Positions 45,105-54,773 of a DNA stretch of 64,000 nt are shown in pieces (position 1 is the stretch's first letter; every line of letters starts with the position of its first letter). The stretch comes from Massariosphaeria phaeospora (Eukaryota; Ascomycota; Dothideomycetes; Pleosporales), in the NCBI GenBank assembly GCA_011032825.1, contig JAADJZ010000019.1, forward strand, positions 124,001 to 188,000, given 5' to 3'. Under the pieces are notes generated by a model. It did no database searches and was not told the DNA's origin. It worked only from the letters and a program-made list of their open reading frames with translations. A program made the position numbers and the translations under genes.

Positions 45105-46388
45105 CTATTCCATGTTCCAGATGATATCTGCGTCCTCTATCTTCGTGCACGTCAAGTATCCAAGATCATGCTGATCCGGATCGATCATGAGCTCGTTCTT
45201 GGCCAAGTGCCGGGTAATCAGCGCGGCGTGCTCCTTCAGGTTCTTCAGGTCCTGGCCGAACTCCCGTTTGAAGCCCAGCGGCATAATCTTCTTGCAGAGG
45301 TCGCGTGCGTACTCGTACTCCATGTACGCGTTGACGCCCTTGTGGATAGTGCGGAACAGCACGCCGCGCTTCAGCGACGCCTTTTTGTCGAAGGCGAGGG
45401 TGCGCAGCGCGTACGTGAGATGGTCGTGGAACACCTGCACGATGACCCACGTCTCCAGCCACGCTTGGTCGGTGCACTTGACGGGGCGGCGCATCGTGCC
45501 GTCGGGGATGTGGATGGTGATCAGCATGAGGTCGTTCTCAGTCTGCAGGATCGCGGCGTCGCGCTCGACCGTCTTCTTCTCGATGAGCAGGTGTAGCGGG
45601 TCTTGGGGCTTCATCATCTGCTTGATTTTGGTCTTGAAGGGCCAGGCGGGCCACGCCCCGCAGACGTGCACCATGCATTCCGTGTAGATGGACCGGTTCT
45701 GCAGCGCCATGCCCAGTAGCAGGAAGCTGGGCGGGTCGTCGGTGATGGCTGTGAAGAGCTCCTGTCGGTATTGCGCGAGGTGCGAGTCGATGTGTGGGCG
45801 GAGGAGCGGGATGCAGCCGAGGGGCGCGGCGACTCGAATCAGAGCTGAGCATTGGTGCATCGCGGTGTGGATGGACGTCGTGCACAGGCTGAGGGGCTGG
45901 TCGTAGAAGAGGCGGAGGATGTTGATGTAGGCTTCCAGGGCGAGGTCCCTGGTGGGATAGTTCATGCGGAAAGCGGATCTTGAGAATATAGGGGCGGTGG
46001 CGTCCGGACCTTTGTCTTCGGTCTTGCTGTTGATGCCGTCTTGAGCGCCTTTGGCCTCTCCCAGGGCACGGTGTTCGCCTTGGGCGGCGTCGCGGACGAT
46101 CTGGAGCTTGCCGTCCACCACTTTCATGGAATATGCAAACCAGGCGGGCATACGCTTGTCAGAGTCGACGGCGTACATGGTGCTGGCGAACCAGGGCGAC
46201 TTGGCGGCTAGCACTTTGGCATGCAGCTTGTACCGTGTAACAGGAGTGGATAGAGTGTTGAGGACAACTGCGTCGCCGTTGTTGAATTCGGGGAACCTGT
46301 CTGGTAGTTGGAAGGAGCTGGACGGCTTCTGTGCAGAGGCAGAGGCAGAGGCTGCGAGCTTGGACTGGGCGGGTTGCTGGTCGCCCAT
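45105..46388 (-). CDS. BTB/POZ-like fungal protein, function unknown
   Basis: Intronless, 427 residues from the MGDQQP start. The frame is open 240 bp further upstream, but that sequence is hydrophobic low-complexity, so the later Met is preferred. Residues about 30-60 (FPEFNNGDAVVLNTL...RYKLHAKVLAAKSPWFASTM) resemble the start of a BTB fold as found in many fungal BTB-like proteins. An acidic-to-neutral linker follows, then a helical part (ALEAYINILRLFYDQPL, ALIRVAAPLGCIPLLRPHID) like the BACK-type extension. The C-terminal half is conserved-looking but unrecognised. Such proteins may be Cul3 adaptors; that is only an inference. Confidence 0.7.
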   Translation of the reverse strand: MGDQQPAQSKLAASASASAQKPSSSFQLPDRFPEFNNGDAVVLNTLSTPVTRYKLHAKVLAAKSPWFASTMYAVDSDKRMPAWFAYSMKVVDGKLQIVRDAAQGEHRALGEAKGAQDGINSKTEDKGPDATAPIFSRSAFRMNYPTRDLALEAYINILRLFYDQPLSLCTTSIHTAMHQCSALIRVAAPLGCIPLLRPHIDSHLAQYRQELFTAITDDPPSFLLLGMALQNRSIYTECMVHVCGAWPAWPFKTKIKQMMKPQDPLHLLIEKKTVERDAAILQTENDLMLITIHIPDGTMRRPVKCTDQAWLETWVIVQVFHDHLTYALRTLAFDKKASLKRGVLFRTIHKGVNAYMEYEYARDLCKKIMPLGFKREFGQDLKNLKEHAALITRHLAKNELMIDPDQHDLGYLTCTKIEDADIIWNME

Positions 46389-47774
46389 GGTGGGTGAGAG
46401 TTGTACTACTTGTTGTTGCAGAGAGTACAAGAAAAAGAACAGCAGGTAAAGAAGGAAGAAGGAAGGAAGAAGCTGAAGCAGAGAGGGGCCTGTATACCCT
46501 AAGGTGCTGCTCTCACCATTGGGCTTCGGCTGCAGCCTGGGGAGGCGGTAAGAAGGTAAGAGCGGTAAGAGATGCCCAAGTGAGAGAGCAAACGGTACAC
46601 ACCCAAGCGGTGTAGAAATGAGAGACAAGAATAACCTAGGCCACTAAGCAAAGTCAATTCTGCTTCTTCTTCTTGTCAAAACACACCTCCTCTTGTAAAA
46701 GAGGAGCCTAACTGACCCAGCATATAACACCTACTACTCTAACGAAGAAGCACTCTACAAAAACAGCTCAATACGCACAGTAAGGGCCACTTACCGCTCA
46801 CTAGAAGCTGATTCCTAGAAAAGAACCCCACTCACCGCAAGTTAGTTAGCGCCTAATAAAGTTATCAAGGCCGATGCGTATCCTCAATTACCGCAGAGAA
46901 AGTAACAAGTATTACGTACGTACCTTTGGGATCTAGAACTGCCAATAGGATAATCCTGTTACTGTTACTTTAAATAGTAGAAAGAGGGTTTGTAAGAAGT
47001 AAAAAAAATCTCTACCTACCTTTACATAGGGAAACAGAACAGCCTCTTCTCTAATTAACTAACAGCTACTTTTCCATCCTTTTATACTAAGGTTGTAATC
47101 CCTATTCTAAGTTCTCGTGAACTACTCTATTAAACCTTACAGATATAGCTCTTTCTCCAAATTTGTACCAAAATTCTTTCCTCTTACTATAGCTCTTTCT
47201 CTTACTCTCTGTGTTACGCATCTCAAAGAATAGGTAAAAGATATACTAGTAAGTTAGCTAGAACCTCATGCGCTTTGACAATAGCCCGTGTAGTAGACAC
47301 AACAGGGAGGGTAATGTAAAAACACAGATGAGATTTTACTGTCCTTGTCGTGCCAAGAAACAGTTCAGTTTGGAAGTATGTGGACTGGGGTAATGAGAGC
47401 TGGAGTTGAAATTGGAATTAAGATTGGGTTGCAGAATCTCGCGAATGAAATCGGGATTGACATGCGCGAAAGAGGACAAAGAAGAAGTAAGCGCGAAAAT
47501 GGTTTGGAGCGGAGCAGAGCGGGGATTAAGATGTGATATATACTTGAGAGGAGAGGGCGCCTTGCTTCCTGTATGCCTTGCTTTGTGTATCCCTTGCTGG
47601 CCACATCCCTTACTCACGCCGCCACAATCCTGCACCGAACCAAATACAAACCCAGAAACCATAACGAGGTCCAGAGTATAATGACATGCACTTATCTCAG
47701 CGACGACCGCAGGATCCACCACACTCGAAATTTCCCTCTAGCAATTGCACAAGTTGCGCACATGACATGTGCGA
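46389..47774. other. Intergenic region with an AT-rich, TpA-rich tract
   Basis: From about 46640 to 47340 the sequence is markedly AT-rich and full of TA dinucleotides (CTATAGCTCTTTCTC twice, TTAACTAACAGCTA, TACTAGTAAGTTAGCTAG), unlike the GC-balanced flanks. No frame survives. This is what a strongly RIP-mutated repeat looks like, but I could not find its identity. Confidence 0.5.
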
Positions 47775-50433
47775 CTAGTAGTTGACGCTTGTGTTGGCAT
47801 TTGCAAGCGAAAACTCGTTGGAGAACCAAAAGTCATCGAGCATCCACTCTGACGAGTTGGCAAAGTCCATATCCAGCGCGGCATCTGGAAAAGCTTCGAT
47901 TGGGAGAGTAGAAGCGGCGTATGCTTGAGCGCCGACGCCGACGCCGACACCACCAGCTGCGCTATTTTCTCCCAGTACAACCTACGGTGTGGTCAGTTTA
48001 TGTTGTGTTTGGTGATTGCCGACCACGGCTACGCTTCATGAGCGTGTTTGGAGACATACAAGATCGGCCATAGGCTCCGTGCTCGAATCGTCCTGCAACG
48101 ACAGGACTTTGTACAGCAGGCGAGACACCCGGTCGACGGCCTGCCGCTTCAGCACGTCCGCGTTCGCGGGGTCGTACTTGATGCCGACGAGGCTGTATGC
48201 TGCACTGCAGTACCAGTGCTGGTGGCTTCCGCGTCCGGGCCGCATTGCCCGCTCTTCCTGGAGGCGGAGCGCTTTCTGCAAGGCGTCGTCGAATAGTGAT
48301 CGCGCGACGCGAGTGACGATTGAATCTGCGGGTGGTTAGCGAGCTGCGATGATGAATTTCGAGAAGTAGCCGTACCGGGGCTTGCGTAGAAGCCGATGTG
48401 GCAGATGAGTAGTGCGGCACGGTAGTAATCGGACCGGATGCAGCAGAGCGCATAGTTCCCGGCGTCGATGAGATCGATATGGCGTTCTATCAGAGTCTCA
48501 CAAGCTTCCAGACAGCTTAGAGCCGCATAGCGGGTGTCGGGCTGTGTGCCGTACTCCGCGCGTAGGGTCCTGGGGTTGTGCAGAATGACTAGATGTTGGC
48601 GAAGTTGGAGCTCGAGAAGCGTCCATGCCTGAAAGGCTTTTGTGTCCTGCCATTTCGGGATGTTTCTGAGCGCTTCCTGGACATCTCTTTCGTGCCGCAG
48701 TGTTTGCTGGACATCCTGTGTTGCGCGCAGACTGTTGGCTAACGAACACAATCGGATTCTTAGAAAGACGGTTTGCATGGAGCAATGGAGGAACGAAGTA
48801 TCTGTGAATGTCGAAGTAGGCTCCGAGGCAGGTAATGTTCGTGTAACTGGTTCGATATCGCAGTCGTTGATGTTACGAGGTGGCGTACAGTCATAGTCGA
48901 GACTATTAAGTGCCGACGGTAATCCTATTATCTGCTTAGCATCGATACTTTTGTATCATTCAAAGATTTTACGCCGTCCTGACAAAGTTTGCTATGGGAA
49001 GTTTTGCATGCAGTCCTCTTGTCAGTCTAAGAGATTTTAGCAAAACCTAGATAACGTCTTGCTGTGTCTAGTATACTAGGCAATATCCGAAAAAGAGCTA
49101 GTAAGAGTGGGAAGTGTATTTACTTGAGGCCAGCCAGTGGCGTCGGCAACGGATCTTGTCACCGGGTAGTAGATCAAGACTAGATAAGATGCAACATACC
49201 TTTGTCAATAGCAGCTTGAAGTTCGAGTTCCAAGCTCGTCCCCCATAATCTACGCCGCATCTCACCCTCAAATACAGAGCACCGCGTACCCAAAATATCT
49301 GGATCCCTATGCATACCACAAGATTTCATGAAAGCCAAATGTGCTTCGGTCTCTTGATATATCTCCTTAGTCTTCAGACACGCCGTGGACAATGCGAGAA
49401 GGCGTAAGCATCGCACCTGAAGCGTGGCTAGCGTCCGATGCTTGTTACTCTGTCGCTTCAACCAAGCTTCACAGGCCTTGATCCATAGAACCGCTTTGCG
49501 ACGAAGGCTCGAGCCCTGGGGGTCATATTTGATGTTGTCGTGTGAGCAGGTGCAAATGACGCATGCTAGAACCGCGAGCAGGATAGCATCGAAATCGGGG
49601 TCCGTCGGTGTCTCCCAAAAGGCCGAATATGTGCTCCAGAATGTTGGGATATGCAGGATTCGATAAGTGGTCTCGAACGTGTCAAAGTACCTTTGCACAA
49701 GAGAATCAACCATGCCGCGGTCCGGCAGAAGTGATTTCAGGGTGCCCACGGGAACCACTCGAGTTCCCTGTTTGCCGTTCCCTGCTCGCTCTTCTAGCAA
49801 CTCCATGTCTTTCTTGAGACGTTGCAGTGTAGAGTTCGGGTAAACCCCTTTCATGAAATGACCAGTATCTGGGAACTGTCGCTGTTAGCTTAGCTCTATA
49901 GAGACGAATAATTCAGAAGAGCGTACATGGGCAATGATGGTCATCGGACTTGTGGGACCGTAAAAGAAAGTACGATAATTCCGGCCCTTAAAAAAACCGG
50001 ACTGAATCGTTTCCTGGCTGGAAGATTGGCAAGGCCCAGTTGGGCGTACGTCTAAGCGATCCTTGCGCGCATGTGAGAGTGACAATAGCTGCGCCTCGAG
50101 AATGGCTACCCGGTGCTCTAATTGCTCAACTCTATCATTATTCGTAATCTCGGACGGGGCCTGTTGTATTTGAGAAGGACTACAAGCTGCAGCTGCCGGG
50201 ACCTGGGTCTTTGGGGCTGGACCAGATGTGTCCAAGACGGATGACTCTTCAGTCAAAGCGAGGTCGCCCTCATTCCCATATGCGCAAAGATGAGCAATTG
50301 AGCCTTTAACACATCGGTCGCACGGAATCTCTCGGTCGCATTTCAGCTTTCGACGCCGACAATGGTCGCAAGACAGTACGGCCCTTCGCTTCCGTTTCCG
50401 AACCTTTATCTCCGGTGTGCTTGGCTCGCTCAT
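47775..50433 (-). CDS. Zn2Cys6 fungal-specific transcription factor
   Basis: Five exons, 50433-49927, 49875-49200, 48924-48376, 48325-48060 and 47981-47775, give 734 residues. The zinc cluster is at residues 22-50 with spacing C-x2-C-x6-C-x5-C-x2-C-x8-C inside a basic region (KVRKRKRRAVLSC). A coiled-coil dimerisation segment (VEQLEHRVAILEAQLLSL) follows. The middle homology region has SLVQRYFDTFETTYRILHIP, MRRRLWGTSLELELQAAI and, across the long intron, GLPSALNSLDYDCTPPRNIN. The C-terminal end has Trp and Phe in an acidic context (SSEWMLDDFWFSNEF), a plausible activation motif. Intron 2 (49199-48925, 275 bp) is four times longer than the others and carries a repeat fragment. Head to head with an MFS transporter, which it may regulate. 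Confidence 0.9.
49067..49084 (-). repeat. 18-bp exact match to the dispersed repeat, inside an intron
   Basis: TCTAGTATACTAGGCAAT occurs here, within intron 2 of the Zn2Cys6 gene, and at 60569-60586 in repeat copy B. Its palindromic core CTAGTATACTAG is also in copy A (5670-5690). Similarity fades within a few bases, so this is a fragment at most. Confidence 0.4.
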
Positions 50434-50782
50434 CGTCGATACTCAGACAATTGCTAGCAATCAAACCCCCAGAAATGTGTTTAAAACCGAGACGCAGTTT
50501 GCGGAGGAAAAAAATAGAGAGATAGGCAGCTCGGCGGAAAAGACGGCGGTTGGGAGGTAGATATTGCGAGGTAGCTCGGAGAAATCAGCTCGCACTATAC
50601 TGAAAGTGGGATGGTAGCTCGGACTTAACCCCATTACCTCGGAGAACTAAAGGACACTCGGAGATAGATTTTGACGTATGCGGAAATCTGCATGGGAAGT
50701 TTATATGAGTCCAGGCTGAAGGGAATATCAGGGCTGTAGGTTGCCTGTAAATCACTCGTCAGCTCTTCAAAATTTCTCCATA
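50434..50782. promoter_or_regulatory. Divergent promoter, Zn2Cys6 regulator and MFS transporter
   Basis: 349 bp between the two start codons. It contains several CGGA/TCGG trinucleotide-type motifs (AGCTCGG, CCTCGGAG, ACTCGGAG, GCTCGGCGG). CGG triplets are the usual half-sites of Zn2Cys6 proteins, so autoregulation and co-regulation are plausible but unproven. Confidence 0.45.
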
Positions 50783-52396
50783 ATGGAGACAAACACCCTT
50801 ACTACACCACCAAAGGAGCATAATCTTCCACAGCTGGAAAAGGGCAACAAGACACCAATACTAACACCTACCACTTCCGAAGTCATCATAGTCTGCCACC
50901 CTATATCCGCCCTCTACTTGAACACTCCCTTCTGACCCGCTCGCTCAAGGTGTCATGGGACGACCCCTCCGACCCCGCCAATCCCCTGAACTGGTCCCAA
51001 ACGCGAAAATGGCTCACAGCAATCCTAACCAGCTTCGGAGGCCTCATAACTTTGATGTCGGGCTCGATGCTTGCTCCAGCGCTATCGGTCATCGGTCGCG
51101 ACCTGGACGTCTCGGAAGCGGGAGCCTCGATGTCGCTTTCGATCTTCATTCTAGCGTTTGGGTTTGGCCCGCTGGTGTTGGCGCCCATGTCGGAGACGTT
51201 CGGACGGAGACCAGTTTGGATTTTCGGGTGTCTCTGGTATACTGTTTGGAATACTGTGTGTGGGTTTGCGAATAGTCGGGAACTGTTGATTGCTGGGAGA
51301 CTCTTGGCTGGGCTGGGGGCGAGTGCGGAATTCGCGGTAAGTTTTTCAGTTACCGCTGATGGCAGTTCTGAGAACTCGGGGCTGACCATATACTACCTAG
51401 GTGTCGAGACCCATCGTAAATGACTGCTGGAGTGCAGATGAGCGTGGAAAGTCTTTTGCTATCAGCGGCACCCTTCCACTTTTGGGACCCGCACTAGGAC
51501 CCATCCTGGGGGGCGTGATGGTGCAAACGCTGAACTGGCGCTGGCTCTTCTTCGTTCTTTCCATTTTCGATGTAGCGGTCCTCGGGCTGTTCATCGTCTT
51601 TCTGCCAGAAACGCATGCTCCTACAATCTTGGCGAAGAAAGCGGCGGCTCTGCGAAAATCGACCGGAGAGCAGTACCATACCGAAGAGAGACTGGCCAGT
51701 CCAAGTGTTGCCCAGCGGCTCAAATTGGGTTTATCGCGACCGTTTTGGTTACTTGTAACGCAACCAGTAATACAGATCACATCGCTGGTCCTTGCCTACC
51801 AATTCGGACTCCTTTACATCGCTCTGTCGACCTTCTCCACCCTCTGGACGGACCGTTACCATCAAACTCCGGCTATGAGCGGTGTGCACTATCTAGCCAT
51901 CATCATCGGTTACATGGTAGCTCTGCAAGGAGGTGGATGGGCCACGGACGTGGTCTGGGCTCGATTGAAGGAGAAAAACGGGGGCAAGACTAGGCCCGAG
52001 AATCGATTGCCATTGATGCTTCCTGGAGCAGTACTCATTCCTATCGGGCTTCTTTGGTACGGTTGGGCCGCGCAGCAGCATTCACACTGGATTTTGCCAG
52101 ATATCGGAATTGCGATATTCGGCTGTGGGTTCATATCGAGCGGTCAAGCAGCACAGGCCTACATTGTCGACGCGTTTTTGGATTGCAATGCGTCTGCTGG
52201 CGCTGCCACGCAGCTCTTGAGGAACATATTCGCGTTCGCGTTCCCGATATTTGCACCTAGTCTTTACACCACGTTTGATTACGGATATGGAAATACTCTG
52301 CTGGCTGGACTGGCGATCGTTATTGGGATACCCGCGCCTTGTATCCTCTGGAGGTATGGAGAGGCGCTGAGAGAGAAGGCGAAGCCAGCCAAATGA
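50783..52396 (+). CDS. MFS drug/metabolite transporter (DHA1-like)
   Basis: Three exons, 50783-50881, 50950-51336 and 51401-52396, give about 493 residues. After a hydrophilic N-terminus comes the typical VSWDDPSDPANPLNWSQTRKW lead, then transmembrane helices with the motif-A loop SETFGRRPVWI and the helix GRLLAGLGASAEFA. After the second intron comes RPIVNDCWSADERGKSFAISGTLPLLGPALGPILGG, the motif-C-like antiporter signature of DHA1 pumps. The C-terminal half has a full second bundle ending GEALREKAKPAK. It probably exports small toxic or secondary compounds by proton antiport at the plasma membrane. The first intron uses a weak GTCATC donor, so the exact end of exon 1 is uncertain. Confidence 0.88.
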
Positions 52397-52625
52397 GTGT
52401 GGAATACTTGTGATGGTCAACGGCCCCATGAGACTGGTCTGTTTAGGCGACATTCGCGTACCTCGCATGGTAAATCTCATGGCCTTGGATGATTTAGCGT
52501 TTGGTGCAACTATTCATTCATCGTACCATGTATCTAGACACTATGGAAAGCAGGCTCCACAGGATTTAGGTAGATATTTGAGATCTCACTGCAGTCGATC
52601 CAGTGCCTACGTACTCCAGACCTTC

Positions 52626-54132
52626 TCAAGGATCTTTGCAGAGATCTATTGGGGCATAATAGAAGGGACCAGACGGACCATTTTCGTCATGGTCTACATG
52701 ACTCCACAAGCCATATATTCCACCAGCTCGGATGCCCCCTGGTTGCACGCCCTCAAGTTGCCATTGATCTTCGCCAGCGTAGCTATACACAATTAGCTTC
52801 TTACTGAAAGTGTCACTAGCCCACTCACTTGATGATAAATCGCCAGCGCACTTCCCTACCTCCCGGGACAAGACACACACATCCTCTTACAAGAATAAGT
52901 GGGCGGCCAGGTGGACTGCGGCTGGAAGTCCCGGAGAAGTGGAGAATCGGCAGGTCCTGGCAGTAGGGCAGACGTATTTGGAGTCTTGGGTCCTGCTGTA
53001 GCTCATCCGAATTGTCAATATCTAGTTCTAAGCGCATGAGATCGCCACACGACTCTTCATAGGCGCCCAGATCCAAAGGATACTCTAACTGATTCGCAAA
53101 ATTGTACTGAGCCAGAGCTCGGTAGTCCAGAAACGCATATGTTCCCAGCCAAGTTCGGCTGACACCAGCCCAATCATCCGGGTCTAGAACATCCATGGGT
53201 CGAGCTATGTTGTTTCTGAATCCTGATGGGGTCTTGATGTGCGGGCTGCGTGCAATTTCGAAAATGCGATGCATCAAGGAGCTGATGGCTTCCAAAGTCT
53301 GCCAGTTGACGGTCCCGGAATTGTCCTGTACCAGGGGTCCGTGCTCTGCGGACGGCCCAGACACGGCCCAGTCGTAGACAATAGCTCTTGCGGCGGCTTT
53401 TGCTCGTATCGAGTCCTCTTCTCGCGATGTGATGCCGTAGAAGATCTAGTGAAGTTAGGATACATGCTACTCTATTGTTGGCACAGCACATAGAGATCAG
53501 ACTGAGCGGCGATAGTGACATACGTGGAAGCGACTAGCCCAGTCAGGAATAGCAACTCTACGCCCCATCATGGAGCGGGTTATTGGACGGTTGGGTTCAG
53601 TGAGAAGATGGAGAGGCAGAGACATGGTTTCGCTATGTCTGTAGTGGTAGTCGTGTACTATTTTTTCCGGGTTGGGGGCGGTGGCAAAGAGACGCTCTAA
53701 AAAGTCGACGTTCAGAGACATGGTGTGGACCTCGGAATCGTCGACAAACGAGTAAGAAGCAGTTTCTACAATATCGAGAAAAGTGGTAATCGCAAGCTCT
53801 GGATTCGTCACGAGGTCCGCATTGCTGGGCTGACAGACGGCTTTGGATGCTTTCAGTCGCCGGCTGAGTTCCACGAACCAGTCCCAGGTGGATTCGCGGC
53901 GACGGTTCTTCGCTCGCGCTGCGGGCATAAGGAGTGTCCAGGCATGATTGGGGTCGTCGAACAGGTGCAGGAAGGCGGATCTCCACAGAAGTTGGTTTCT
54001 GGGCTGGATGAAGGGGTTGGCGCGCTGGCACGTCCGTCCGAACGAGACCACGTCCCGCGGGCCCAGGAACGAGAGGATGAGCTCCAGCAGCTCTGGCGCG
54101 AGCTCAATCAGCTGGGTGGACTGGATGGACAT
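52626..54132 (-). CDS. F-box protein, fungal type
   Basis: Three exons, 54132-53524, 53445-52829 and 52782-52626, give 460 residues. The F-box is at the N-terminus (IELAPELLELILSFLGPRDVVSFGRTCQRANPFI, shown here only in part by LAPELLELILSFLG). A Trp in LLWRSAFLHLF follows. The second exon begins IFYGITSREEDSIRAKAAAR. The last junction gives VRWRFIINYAGEDQWQLEGVQ, and the end (GIWSH-like GLWSHVDHDENGPSGPFYY) is typical of this fungal F-box group. F-box proteins recruit substrates to SCF ubiquitin ligases; the substrate here is unknown. Divergent from the histidine kinase gene. Confidence 0.85.
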
Positions 54133-54773
54133 GGCGAGGAGCGGTTGAGGGAGGCAAGCAGTGCGGGAGAGCAGACGCCGGCATGGGTGGTGGGGATGCC
54201 CGGATGCTTAGATAACGCCGGTTATGTCCGGGCCCCCGCGGCTCTCTTGGCCGTGCGCAGTGTTGTGTGTTGTGTGCAGCACTTCAAACTATGCCGTCTC
54301 CTTGTATGTAGTCCGGATCGTATGGATATCTTGCAAACACGAGGGCACTAGAGGTGTTGACAAGCCGTGCGATCCCCAGTTCAGTCCTTGGCAGCCACAG
54401 CCACAGCCACAGCCACAGCCACAGCCACAGCCACAGCCACAGCCACAGCTACAGCAGCGACGGCGCTCAACATGTCTGCAAGGCGCGTCTTGCGTCTTTC
54501 GACCTTCGAAGACTACATGCTCCTCCAGCTACGGACTGGTTGACACCGCCACGTGGCCAGACTGCCCCGGCGCTGTCTGTCGCCGCCAGGCACGCGGGGG
54601 GACGTCCGGCGTCTTGCAGCTGCGAGTGTGACGTCAATGCTTTCAACCGCCTCCATACAAGTACATGGTACAAGTCATCGCGATCGCGATCGTGATCGCA
54701 GGTGATTTCCCCCCGCTCCACCCCCTCGAGTACACCCGGCTCGACGGCCGCTGTCTACGTCGTCGCCCTCGCC
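54133..54773. promoter_or_regulatory. Divergent promoter, F-box and histidine kinase genes
   Basis: 641 bp between start codons, containing the (CCACAG) hexanucleotide array and, at about 54676-54698, overlapping CGATCG/GATCGC palindromes. Confidence 0.4.
54395..54448 (+). repeat. (CCACAG)9 hexanucleotide repeat
   Basis: Nine perfect units, with a tenth imperfect unit at 54449-54454. It lies in the shared promoter of the F-box and kinase genes and is likely to vary in length. Confidence 0.92.

Noticed and set aside
45168..45687. Plus-strand frames opposite the BTB-like gene
   Set aside because: Antisense shadows of a well-supported coding frame with biased codon use.
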